Part shown: piece by piece, positions 49,156 to 57,099 of the stretch | Position numbering within the stretch: position 1 is the stretch's first letter | Layout: each line of letters begins with the position of its first letter | Assembly (NCBI GenBank): GCA_002497765.1 | Contig: DAET01000046.1 | Location: 82,429 to 146,428, forward strand | Source: Euryarchaeota archaeon UBA486 | GTDB taxonomy: Archaea > Thermoplasmatota > Poseidoniia > Poseidoniales > Poseidoniaceae | Direction: 5' to 3' | Length of the DNA stretch: 64,000 bases | Translations under genes and position numbers: made by a program | The notes under the pieces: generated by a model | Database searches by the model: none | Told to the model about the DNA's origin: nothing | Seen by the model: the letters and a program-made list of their open reading frames with translations, nothing else

Positions 49156-50406
49156 ATGAGTGACTGGTCCGCAAAAAACCCCTACATGACACAGATTACG
49201 GAGAACTTCATCCTCAACGGCGAAGGCTCGAGGAAGGAGACACGCCACATCGTGTTCGCGCTCGGTGATTCGGGCCTTGACTACAAGGTTGGCGACGCCC
49301 TCGGCGTGATCGCTGAAAACCCCCCTCACATCGTGGATGAACTGCTCGAGGTGCAGGGCTGGGACCGAGAGGCGACGGTGACCACGCACAACGGTGAGCG
49401 CACCCTTTACGACGCGCTGAAGAAAGATTTCGAGGTCCACATGGCCAACAAGAAATTCGTGCAGTCGCTCGCAGAAAAAGTGGTGTCCAGCGGAATGAAG
49501 ATCAGCATGAGCATCGTGTCTCGCACTCGCAACGATGCGACCTGGTCCGCCACCGACGACCAGCAAACCCCTCCTGCGCTCCGCCCCTCCGTGCCATCAG
49601 ACGACCCTGCTGCCCAGGTCGAGGCCATCACCGCCGACACCAAGGCCATTGAGGACTACCTGTGGACCCGAGATTACGTTGACATCATGCGTGAGTTCGA
49701 CGTGAAGTATTCGCCCGAGGAATTCCTCGAACTGGCCGACCGCCTCAAGCCCCGTCTCTATTCCATCGCTTCGTCCCACGACGCCCATCCCGGCTTCGTT
49801 GAGCTGACCGTCGGCATCGTCCGTTTCGAATACAACGGTCGAGCCCGTGGTGGCCTGTGCACCCAATTCATGGCCGATGAAATCGACACGTCCGGTGCGC
49901 CCATCGGCGTGTTCATGTCGCCCACCAAGTCCTTCATTCTCCCCGAGGACAAGGACACGGACATCATCATGGTCGGGCCGGGCACGGGCATCGCACCGTT
50001 CCGTGCCTTCATGGAACAGCGCGTCTTTGACGGCGGCTCGGGCAAGAACTGGTTGTTCTTTGGCGACCAGTCCGCCAAAACGGAATTCTACTACAAGGAC
50101 GAAATTGAGTCGTGGATTGACGAGGGTCACCTTTGGCGCTTCACCACGGCGTGGTCCCGCGACCAGGCGGAGAAGATCTACGTTCAGCACCGCCTCAAGG
50201 AGCACGGCGCTGAAGTGTGGGAGTGGTTCGAGCGAGGCGCCTACTTCTACATCTGCGGCGACAAGCAGTACATGGCCAAGGACGTCCACCGAGCCCTCAT
50301 TGAAATCGCCATTGAGCACGGTGGTATGTCCGAGGACGACGCCACGCACTTCATCGAGAAAACGATGATGCGCGAGCAAAAGCGCTACCTGCGTGACGTC
50401 TACTGA
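49156..50406 (+). CDS. CysJ-type FAD/NADPH reductase lacking the flavodoxin domain
   Basis: The 416-residue protein aligns by eye with the FAD- and NADPH-binding part of sulfite reductase flavoprotein: RLYSIASSH (FAD), GGLCTQFMAD, VGPGTGIAPFRAFMEQR (NADPH), YICGDKQYMAKDVHRAL and a C-terminus RYLRDVY nearly identical to CysJ. The FMN flavodoxin domain is absent. It should pass electrons from NADPH to a separate carrier or oxygenase. GAGGTGA precedes the ATG. Downstream, 83 bp away, is a diiron fatty-acid-hydroxylase-like enzyme, a plausible electron acceptor; the BoxB-like oxygenase is another. Confidence 0.88.
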   Translation: MSDWSAKNPYMTQITENFILNGEGSRKETRHIVFALGDSGLDYKVGDALGVIAENPPHIVDELLEVQGWDREATVTTHNGERTLYDALKKDFEVHMANKKFVQSLAEKVVSSGMKISMSIVSRTRNDATWSATDDQQTPPALRPSVPSDDPAAQVEAITADTKAIEDYLWTRDYVDIMREFDVKYSPEEFLELADRLKPRLYSIASSHDAHPGFVELTVGIVRFEYNGRARGGLCTQFMADEIDTSGAPIGVFMSPTKSFILPEDKDTDIIMVGPGTGIAPFRAFMEQRVFDGGSGKNWLFFGDQSAKTEFYYKDEIESWIDEGHLWRFTTAWSRDQAEKIYVQHRLKEHGAEVWEWFERGAYFYICGDKQYMAKDVHRALIEIAIEHGGMSEDDATHFIEKTMMREQKRYLRDVY

Positions 50407-50489
50407 GCGGCGGCCTTCGTCTGTTGCGCACGTCGTTCTCGTGCACAGGTGCGCAAAGCCCTCAAAACACAACGGTCGATGTCACCTGC

Positions 50490-51497
50490 ATGGAGGAGGA
50501 GGGCATCGGCTTCAAGGCCCGATTGGTCTCAATGCTTCTGCGCCTCTTGACCTTGGGCCTCATCGCTGTCGCCCTGATGATTTCCACCGAAGGCATCGTG
50601 GTCGTGCTGCTGCTGTTTGTCCTCGTCGTACCGTTTGAGAAACTGTTCCCGCGTCATCGTGGCCAAAAGGTCAGACGACCTCACTTGGACACGGACGTGG
50701 GCTATGCGCTCGCCTCACCGTTGATGGGTCTGCTCACGGGGTTCGTGGCCATCGCCATCGGCCTGCTCAGCCTGGCTTGGATTCCGGGATTGCTGCTTGC
50801 GCCGTATGTCGCCAAGATTCCAGCAGCCTACATGCCAGTGGTTGGGTTCCTGCTGTTCGACGCGTTGGTGTACTGGACGCATCGCTTCTACCACGAGATT
50901 CCCGTCTTGTGGAAATTTCACGCCATCCATCATTCTACGGAGCACCTTGACTGGGCCAGCGGATTCCGTGCTCATCCGCTCGACGGGACCATCCTGGCTC
51001 CTGCGTTCGTGTTTCTTGTCACCGCAGGCTTCTCCTTTGAGTTGACCGGGGCCCTTGCCGCTGCTCAACTTATTCTCGGATTGTTCCTCCACGCCAACGT
51101 GAGGTGGCGGCTCAAGTGGCTGCACCGCCTCATCATCACGCCTGAATTCCACCACTGGCACCACACCAATGAACGGGATGCGATTTGGACGAACTACTCC
51201 ACGTTCCTACCGCTTTGGGACCAGTTGTTCGGGACCTACTTCATGCCAAAGGACCGGCGTCCACAGTCCTACGGAGTGAATGAACCCATCCCTGACGGTA
51301 TCCTGCGTCAGTTGCGTCATCCGTTCAAAGGGTGGAGAAACCCGTTGTGGTACCTCGTCCACCCCTTCAAGTCCCTGCGACGTTCGTTGTCGTTCACGAG
51401 GGCCATTCTTCGCTCCATGCGCAAGTCGATGTTTCGCAAGCGGGGCACGAAACCATGGGACGTTTATCCGCCGGAGGAAGCTGCAAGGACGCAGTGA
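50490..51497 (+). CDS. Fatty acid hydroxylase / sterol desaturase family membrane protein
   Basis: This 335-residue integral membrane protein has the family histidine clusters WTHRFYH, FHAIHHST and EFHHWHHTN, which bind a diiron centre facing the cytosol. Helices flank them (LLRLLTLGLIAVALMIS, VVVLLLFVLVVPF, FVAIAIGLLSLAWIPGLLL, ALAAAQLILGLFLHA). The reaction is O2-dependent hydroxylation or desaturation of a lipid chain. Archaea lack classical fatty acid membranes, so the substrate may be an isoprenoid chain, a carotenoid or a diet-derived lipid. It follows a CysJ-type reductase that could feed it electrons. The start is ATG 50490 (MEEEGIGFK). Confidence 0.87.
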   Translation: MEEEGIGFKARLVSMLLRLLTLGLIAVALMISTEGIVVVLLLFVLVVPFEKLFPRHRGQKVRRPHLDTDVGYALASPLMGLLTGFVAIAIGLLSLAWIPGLLLAPYVAKIPAAYMPVVGFLLFDALVYWTHRFYHEIPVLWKFHAIHHSTEHLDWASGFRAHPLDGTILAPAFVFLVTAGFSFELTGALAAAQLILGLFLHANVRWRLKWLHRLIITPEFHHWHHTNERDAIWTNYSTFLPLWDQLFGTYFMPKDRRPQSYGVNEPIPDGILRQLRHPFKGWRNPLWYLVHPFKSLRRSLSFTRAILRSMRKSMFRKRGTKPWDVYPPEEAARTQ

Positions 51498-51585
51498 TCC
51501 ATGCCGCTCCGGGCACACGGTCAAGGTGGACATTGCTCAGATTGCGACCGCTTTGCTCATAGATTGAGTCGGCCGACAAGGTGTC

Positions 51586-52926
51586 ATGGGCTTCAAGCGC
51601 GTGCTGATTGCCAACCGCGGCGAAATCGCTCTCCGTATTCTTCGCACCCTCCGAGACATGGGCATTGAGGCGGCCATCATTCACGGTCGCGAGGACCGTT
51701 TGTCCCTTCCCGTCCAAATGGCGGACATCGCCTACCCCAACTACCGAACCAACCCGCTTGATTCCTACTTGGACATCGAAGCCGTTGTGCAAGCCGCCAA
51801 GGAACTCGAATGCGACGCTGTTCACCCCGGCTACGGCTTTTTGGCCGAGAACGCCGCCTTCGTCGCTCGCCTCGAGGAAGAAGGCATCACCTTCATCGGC
51901 CCAGCCTCGGGCGTGATCACGCTGCTCGGCGACAAAATTGAGGCTCGCGCAGCGATGGAAGCCGCGGGGTTGCCCACGGCCAAAGGGTCCTCCGAACCCA
52001 TCGCCAGCGCCGAGGTCGCCAGTGCGCTTGCGGATGAAATCGGCTACCCTGTCATCATCAAGGCAGCCGCCGGGGGCGGTGGCATCGGCATGCAGATCGT
52101 GCAGCAGGCCGACGAGTTTGAGAGTGCACTCAAGCTCTGTCAGTCGCGTGCGAAGTCGGCTTTTGGCGACGAGCGCGTCTTCGTTGAGAAGTACATTCAA
52201 GGCGCGCAGCACGTTGAATTCCAGGTGTTGGCGGACGGCAAGAAGGCCATCCATTTCGGCGAGCGCTTTTGTTCCATTCAACGTCGCCACCAGAAGTTGG
52301 TCGAAGAAGGGCCGTGGCTGACCGATGAGAAGCGAGCGGAAATCGGTGCTTTGGTCTGCAAGGGCGCTGAAGCCGTGGGCTACAAGGGCCTGGCCACCTT
52401 TGAGTTCCTGCGCGACGCCAACGGCGATTTCTATTTCCTCGAGGTTAACCCTCGTGTTCAGGTTGAGCACACGGTAACCGAACTCATCACCGGACATAAT
52501 CTCGTGGAACTCGGTATCCGGGTGGCCCAGGGTGAAGCCTTGCCGATGGAGCAAGAGGACATCACCTGGCGTGGACATGCCATTCAATGCCGATTGAACG
52601 CTGAGGACCCGCGTGAGTTTGTTCCAAGCCCCGGGCGCCTGTGGGAGTGCCATTTCCCCAGTGGATTTGGGATTCGCTGCGATACGCACGCCCATCCCGG
52701 CTACGAGATGCCAGGCTGTTTTGATTCCCTGCTGGCCAAGCTGTTGGTGTGGGGTAGGGACCGTGAAGACGCCGTCCGTCGCATGAAAACTGCGCTGGAT
52801 GAAACGATGATTACGGGCGTTGAACACCTGATTCCGCTGCACCGCCGTATCATGGACGAGGAAGATTTCAACAACGGCGACATCACGATTCAATACATTG
52901 ACATGCATCAAGAGTTGCTGGGGTGA
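51586..52926 (+). CDS. accC: Biotin carboxylase subunit of an acyl-CoA carboxylase
   Basis: The protein carboxylates biotin with ATP and bicarbonate. The 446-residue length and motifs are standard: LIANRGEIALRI, HPGYGFLAEN, ATP-grasp AAAGGGGIGMQIV, EKYIQGAQHVEFQV, the catalytic FLEVNPRVQVEHTVTE and EDPREFVPSPG. It has no biotin-carrier domain. The partner carrier and carboxyltransferase subunits are not in the window. In an archaeon this would serve propionyl-CoA or acetyl-CoA carboxylation. A PfkB kinase follows by 6 bp, so the two are probably co-transcribed. Confidence 0.94.
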   Translation: MGFKRVLIANRGEIALRILRTLRDMGIEAAIIHGREDRLSLPVQMADIAYPNYRTNPLDSYLDIEAVVQAAKELECDAVHPGYGFLAENAAFVARLEEEGITFIGPASGVITLLGDKIEARAAMEAAGLPTAKGSSEPIASAEVASALADEIGYPVIIKAAAGGGGIGMQIVQQADEFESALKLCQSRAKSAFGDERVFVEKYIQGAQHVEFQVLADGKKAIHFGERFCSIQRRHQKLVEEGPWLTDEKRAEIGALVCKGAEAVGYKGLATFEFLRDANGDFYFLEVNPRVQVEHTVTELITGHNLVELGIRVAQGEALPMEQEDITWRGHAIQCRLNAEDPREFVPSPGRLWECHFPSGFGIRCDTHAHPGYEMPGCFDSLLAKLLVWGRDREDAVRRMKTALDETMITGVEHLIPLHRRIMDEEDFNNGDITIQYIDMHQELLG

Positions 52927-52932
52927 GCGAAC

Positions 52933-53856
52933 ATGAGCGTCCTGATCGTTGGTAGCATCGCATACGATTCGGTGGAATCGCCCGCCGGTTCCGTCGACAA
53001 GGCGTTGGGAGGTTCGGCCACCTACGGCGGACTGTCTTGCCGTTTCGTTCAGTCCCTCCACGGTTCAAGCACCACGGGTTTGGTCGGTGTCGTGGGCGAA
53101 GATTTCGCACCCGAAGACCGAGCGTTGCTCGCTTCGGCCGGGTTGAACCTCGAAGGGTTGGAGGTCGCACCCGGTGAGACCTTTCGTTGGGAGGGTGCCT
53201 ACCACGGCTCGATGGCCGAGGCAGAAACCCGCGCCACCTACCTCAACGTGTTCGAACATTTCCAGCCGGCCGTCCCCGACGGGCTTCAGGCACCGGCGGT
53301 CTTGTTCTGTGCCAACTTGCACCCGGAGATTCAGCGGAGCGTGATTGACCAAACCGAGGCCAAGCGATTGACCATGTTGGATTCGATGAACCTGTGGATC
53401 ACCATCGCCAAGCCATCCCTGCTCGAAGTCATGGGTGCGGTTGACCTTGTCATCATCAACGACGGCGAGGCCCGCATGCTGACGGGCGACGACAACCTCA
53501 TTCGAGCCATGCATGCCTTGGCCGAGCAAACGAACACATCGACCTTGATCGTCAAGCGTGGTGAGCACGGTGTGGTCGCCCTCCACGACGGTGCGCTGCT
53601 GGCCTTGCCCGCTGTGCCTACGGCGTCCGTGGTTGATCCCACGGGATGCGGCGATACCTTCGCAGGTGCTTTGGCGGCCCACCTTTCTCAGCGAGAAGGC
53701 GTCGTCAGTCTTGACGAACTTCGTGAAGGGTTGATGGGGGCCACTGTGATGGCCAGCTTCACCCTCGAAGCGTTCGGTACAGGAGCGCTCACCTCCGTCA
53801 ACGAGGGCGATTACCTGCAGCGGCTCGCCGAATACAAGGCCATGCTTGGGCACTGA
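52933..53856 (+). CDS. PfkB-family carbohydrate/nucleoside kinase
   Basis: This 307-residue ribokinase-fold kinase has GSIAYDSVE at the start and LGGSATYGGLSCR in the substrate site (Gly-Gly). The NDGEARMLTGD strand follows, with the catalytic VDPTGCGDTFAGALAAHL near the C-terminus (DxxGxGD with Asp base). The substrate could be a sugar, a nucleoside or a sugar phosphate. It lies directly after biotin carboxylase (6 bp), without an obvious pathway link, and its stop meets the convergent membrane-protein gene. Confidence 0.9.
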   Translation: MSVLIVGSIAYDSVESPAGSVDKALGGSATYGGLSCRFVQSLHGSSTTGLVGVVGEDFAPEDRALLASAGLNLEGLEVAPGETFRWEGAYHGSMAEAETRATYLNVFEHFQPAVPDGLQAPAVLFCANLHPEIQRSVIDQTEAKRLTMLDSMNLWITIAKPSLLEVMGAVDLVIINDGEARMLTGDDNLIRAMHALAEQTNTSTLIVKRGEHGVVALHDGALLALPAVPTASVVDPTGCGDTFAGALAAHLSQREGVVSLDELREGLMGATVMASFTLEAFGTGALTSVNEGDYLQRLAEYKAMLGH

Positions 53857-55341
53857 TCAATCATCGTCCAAGCGAGGGAGTTGAACGCTTTCCTCCTCGA
53901 CCGTGCTGGAACGAAGGTCGCTGAACGACATGGACGCCAAGCGACCTTCTTCGGACTGACTGAGTTCGTTGGCGGTCGCGAGAAGTTGTGTCCCGATTTC
54001 ACTGAGCCGTGCAGCTTCTTCAGGCGCCATCACGCCACCTTGATCGGATGAAAGGGAATTCATGACATGTTGCGTGCGGTTGGCCGGTGTGGAGGCTTCG
54101 GTCTGCTCTCGAAGAGCACCCGACGTCTCCGTGGTCGCATACGGGCTTGGCCGGACGATGTTTGAAGCGCGCTCAAGCACGCTGCTTGACGTGTCTCGGA
54201 TACGAGAAAACACGGTTCCTCCTCGCCTTGCTTTGGGTCGCAAGGTTTCGGTTCGACGTGGGCGGAATGGCGAATCTTCGATGGTGGCGGGGGTTTTTGG
54301 CCTCAGCAGCGATGGTGTTTGTTCCACGGGAGACGCCACAGCTTGGGTCGCAGCCTGGATGTCCTCCAGTTCTTCTTCCACGTCGTCCAAGAGGCCGTCC
54401 AGCATTTCTGCATCCAACACGAGGTCGTCCTCGGTCGTCTGAGGCTCCTCAGGTGGCTGCTGACCAGGGATGTGCGCACCGTCCTGGCTGAAGAACGACG
54501 GCAAGAAGGAACCGGGTCCATGTTGCTGAATGCCCTGATACATGGGCGGCGTGGGATGGGGGATGAGCACCGGGTTGTTCACGGGAGCAGGTCGGTGGTC
54601 AGGGGGGTAGGCTGTGGTTTGCACGGCACCGTGGACGGGCTGGAAACTGGAAATGTAGCCGACAACAGGCTGAGGAGGGACAGGCTCAGGTTCGAGCGTT
54701 GGCATCCATTCGGGCTCAATCTCCCGTTGTTGTTCGACGGGCTCGATGCCTTCGTCGGCGGCCAGGAAGCGTTCGAGGGCTTGCGGTGCCTGCAGAGGGT
54801 TGGGCAAAATTGGTGCGGGTGGGACCTGAGCCTCTCTCCACGAGGTTCCACCCTCCGCTTCAATGGCTTGGAGTTTGGCTCGAACTTCGGCCATTGAATT
54901 GTTGTTGGCGAGGTGATGGAACATGAAACTGAGACGGTTGAGGTCCCGTTCGTTTCCGAAGAGAACATGGGAGTCACCCGACGAGGTGTGAATGCTCAAC
55001 GTTGGCTTTCGCGTCAAAAATCGGCCGACGATGAGGGCGCTTCCTGCACCGATGAACCCCAGCCTGTAAGTTGGCGGCACCACCAGTCGATAGCCGATCC
55101 ATACCAAGGCGAGACCGAGCACCACCAACCACGGAGGCACGAGGTTTGAGGAGTGGTGACGCATGGTGGTGATGGCCTGTAGTCGCATGTCCACGGTGGC
55201 GTTCCGCTTCCCTTCGATGCTCAGCATGCGCTCATCCAAGGTGATTTTCACCCGTTCTGAAGGCTCTGCCAACCGGAGGGACAGGAAGATTTCCTGTTCC
55301 ATCTCGCTGGTTGGTACAGTCCCCTGCCCAATCTCGCGCAT
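53857..55341 (-). CDS. Membrane protein with long disordered Pro/Glu-rich cytosolic region, unknown
   Basis: The protein (about 494 residues) has a short N-terminal domain with beta strands (EQEIFLSLRLAEPSERVKITLDE, split across residues 15-40) and two adjacent helices (LVPPWLVVLGLALVWIGYRL, YRLGFIGAGSALIVGRFL). A small domain (LSIHTSSGDSHVLFG) and then about 330 residues of low-complexity Pro-, Glu- and Ser-rich sequence follow. A conserved-looking acidic helix (DAEMLDGLLDDVEEELEDI) interrupts that stretch. ATG 55341 is the first ATG. The layout suggests a signalling or scaffolding protein; no family recognised. Confidence 0.7.
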   Translation of the reverse strand: MREIGQGTVPTSEMEQEIFLSLRLAEPSERVKITLDERMLSIEGKRNATVDMRLQAITTMRHHSSNLVPPWLVVLGLALVWIGYRLVVPPTYRLGFIGAGSALIVGRFLTRKPTLSIHTSSGDSHVLFGNERDLNRLSFMFHHLANNNSMAEVRAKLQAIEAEGGTSWREAQVPPAPILPNPLQAPQALERFLAADEGIEPVEQQREIEPEWMPTLEPEPVPPQPVVGYISSFQPVHGAVQTTAYPPDHRPAPVNNPVLIPHPTPPMYQGIQQHGPGSFLPSFFSQDGAHIPGQQPPEEPQTTEDDLVLDAEMLDGLLDDVEEELEDIQAATQAVASPVEQTPSLLRPKTPATIEDSPFRPRRTETLRPKARRGGTVFSRIRDTSSSVLERASNIVRPSPYATTETSGALREQTEASTPANRTQHVMNSLSSDQGGVMAPEEAARLSEIGTQLLATANELSQSEEGRLASMSFSDLRSSTVEEESVQLPRLDDD

Positions 55342-55431
55342 CCCAAATCCGAGCCGGTTGTCTGAGGTTATCAAACCACCGATGATGGTCCGGCATGACC
55401 GCCGGAAAAAATGGCGAGGACCCGGTCGCCG

Positions 55432-56457
55432 TCAGGCATCGTTTCGCACCAGAACGGCTGAACCCATGATGCGGGGTTTTGAGTCGAGTTGGGCGATGAG
55501 CACCGAGGGCGGGTTGTCCTTTCGAATGAACAGCGGTTGGTCCCAATCGACCACGAGCGATTCACTGGATGCATTGGCCACACGACCCACGACAAACTGG
55601 AGATCCACGCTGGCGTGAATCACATCGCCTTTGGTCAGCACCCGCTTTTGGAACGGCGAAGTCGTCAGCTGAACGGTCGAGCGTTGGTGCTGTTCAACGG
55701 CCAGCGGCACGGAGAGGTTGGCTCGCTTGTCTTCCACAGGTGGGTGAACGATGATGGTGCCTCCCGTCAGGTGTTCTTCCTTGGCGTTGCGGAGTGCCAG
55801 GCCGACTCGGTCGCCTGCGCTGGCCACATCAACATCGTCGTCCATGACCTGGAGCGATTTGGCGTTCCCCGTGCCGTTGGCCGGCAGGAGCAACACCTCG
55901 TCGTGGACGTTGACCTTGCCGGATTGAACGTAGCCAATGGCCACCAAACCGATGCCTTTGACATTGAAATGCTGGTCAACGGGGAGCACGAGAGGGGCAT
56001 TGGCGTTGGCTTCCAGCACGCCTTGGATCTCGTCCATCAGGGCGTACATTCGTTCACGAAGGTGGACGCCGTCGTTGCGCTCAAAGGTCCACGCTTCAAG
56101 CCCGGCTTGTTTGAACAGCATCTTGACTTGGTCTTCGTCGACCCAACCGCCATCGGGCGGGTTGACCACGGCCAAGCCTCGCTTGATGCCGGCGCTGGCG
56201 AAGGCGACCAAGACTTCGCCCAGCGAGGCGTCCACGGCGGTCACTTCGATGATGCCGGCGTGAGAGGTCGACAGGGCGTTGAGGAACGGCGGGAGTCGCT
56301 CGGGGTATTTGGCGGGACGAATGAGCGAGAGAATGCGTGCCCCGTCCGGACCGCTCTCTTTGTTGACGTACGTATGAACGTCTCGTTGGTCGGCCGCTTT
56401 CGCGATGCTTCGAGCCAGTTCATCCGAGGCGATCACAGCAACGTTGAGCACGACCAT
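55432..56457 (-). CDS. EF-Tu/SelB-like translation-factor relative with degenerate G domain
   Basis: The C-terminal two-thirds match EF-Tu/SelB beta-barrel domains: LPVDQHFNVKGIGLVAIGYVQSGKV, the HDEVLLLPANG strand, AGDRVGLALRN and the LTGGTIIV end of domain II, then a domain-III-like region. The N-terminal 150 residues keep a G-domain-like alternation, but the GxxxxGK(S/T) P-loop, DxxG and NKxD motifs are missing (the start is VVLNVAVIASDELARS). It therefore cannot bind GTP in the usual way. Similar SelB-like paralogues exist in archaea without selenocysteine. Its target (a tRNA, mRNA or ribosome) is unknown. ATG 56457 is chosen. Confidence 0.75.
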   Translation of the reverse strand: MVVLNVAVIASDELARSIAKAADQRDVHTYVNKESGPDGARILSLIRPAKYPERLPPFLNALSTSHAGIIEVTAVDASLGEVLVAFASAGIKRGLAVVNPPDGGWVDEDQVKMLFKQAGLEAWTFERNDGVHLRERMYALMDEIQGVLEANANAPLVLPVDQHFNVKGIGLVAIGYVQSGKVNVHDEVLLLPANGTGNAKSLQVMDDDVDVASAGDRVGLALRNAKEEHLTGGTIIVHPPVEDKRANLSVPLAVEQHQRSTVQLTTSPFQKRVLTKGDVIHASVDLQFVVGRVANASSESLVVDWDQPLFIRKDNPPSVLIAQLDSKPRIMGSAVLVRNDA

Positions 56458-56497
56458 GGAGCGCCGAGATGGCAGCGATTGAAGAACCAATGGGTGG

Positions 56498-57001
56498 TCA
56501 GGCTTCTCGCTTGGCTTTCTGCGCCAGCATGTTGTCGCGAATGGCCTTGGCCTTCTCCCACTCGGCTTGCTCCTCCTCGGATTCGGGGGTGAATTGAGGT
56601 ACAGGGATGGGTCGCATCATGGAATCAATGGCCACGAAAAAGAAGTAACCTTCGCAAATAATGCTTTTTTCCCAGGTGGCCTTGCTCATCGTGTAGGCCG
56701 TCACCTTGGTGCACGCCGTATGGCTGCTGGTGTAGACCACTTGGCCGGACACCTCCAACAGGTCGCCTTGCCGTGCCGGAGCGATGAAGGTCAGTGTGTC
56801 GATGGAGATGGTGACAAATTCACGATGCGCAAACTTGGCACAGGCGATGCCGCCCGCTTTGTCCATAAGGGAAAGAAGCCGCCCACCAAAGAGGGTGTTG
56901 TAGGCGTTGGTGTCCTGAGGAAACACCTCTTCGATGAGCGTCACTGGTTCGGTTGAGTAGGGCTCCATGACCCTTCCAAGCCGTTCACCCTCATAACTCA
57001 T
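56498..57001 (-). CDS. Acyl-CoA thioesterase, hotdog fold (YciA/BFIT type)
   Basis: The enzyme hydrolyses acyl-CoA to free acid and CoA. Hotdog features are FPQDTNAYNTLFGGRLLSLMDKAGGIA with the catalytic Asp/Asn region, VTISIDTLTFIAPARQGDLLEVSGQV and TSSHTACTKVTAY (blocks across residues 25-110). The C-terminal tail is charged and helical. The start is uncertain: ATG 57001 has GGTGAAG before it, while ATG 56968 (MEPYSTEP) fits YciA-type proteins better and has GGAAGGG close by. It fits the acyl-CoA metabolism theme of the window. Confidence 0.87.
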   Translation of the reverse strand: MSYEGERLGRVMEPYSTEPVTLIEEVFPQDTNAYNTLFGGRLLSLMDKAGGIACAKFAHREFVTISIDTLTFIAPARQGDLLEVSGQVVYTSSHTACTKVTAYTMSKATWEKSIICEGYFFFVAIDSMMRPIPVPQFTPESEEEQAEWEKAKAIRDNMLAQKAKREA

Positions 57002-57099
57002 CTTCACCGTGCGGGGAAGATGTGCAGAAAACGGCGATGATGTCTTGAAAGCGACGAGATTTTAGGGGGACAAACCTTCGCAGAGGTGCAGGTGACACC

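Noticed and set aside
51394..53061. A 555-residue minus-strand frame opposite biotin carboxylase
   Set aside because: The sense strand carries every biotin-carboxylase motif. The antisense frame has none.
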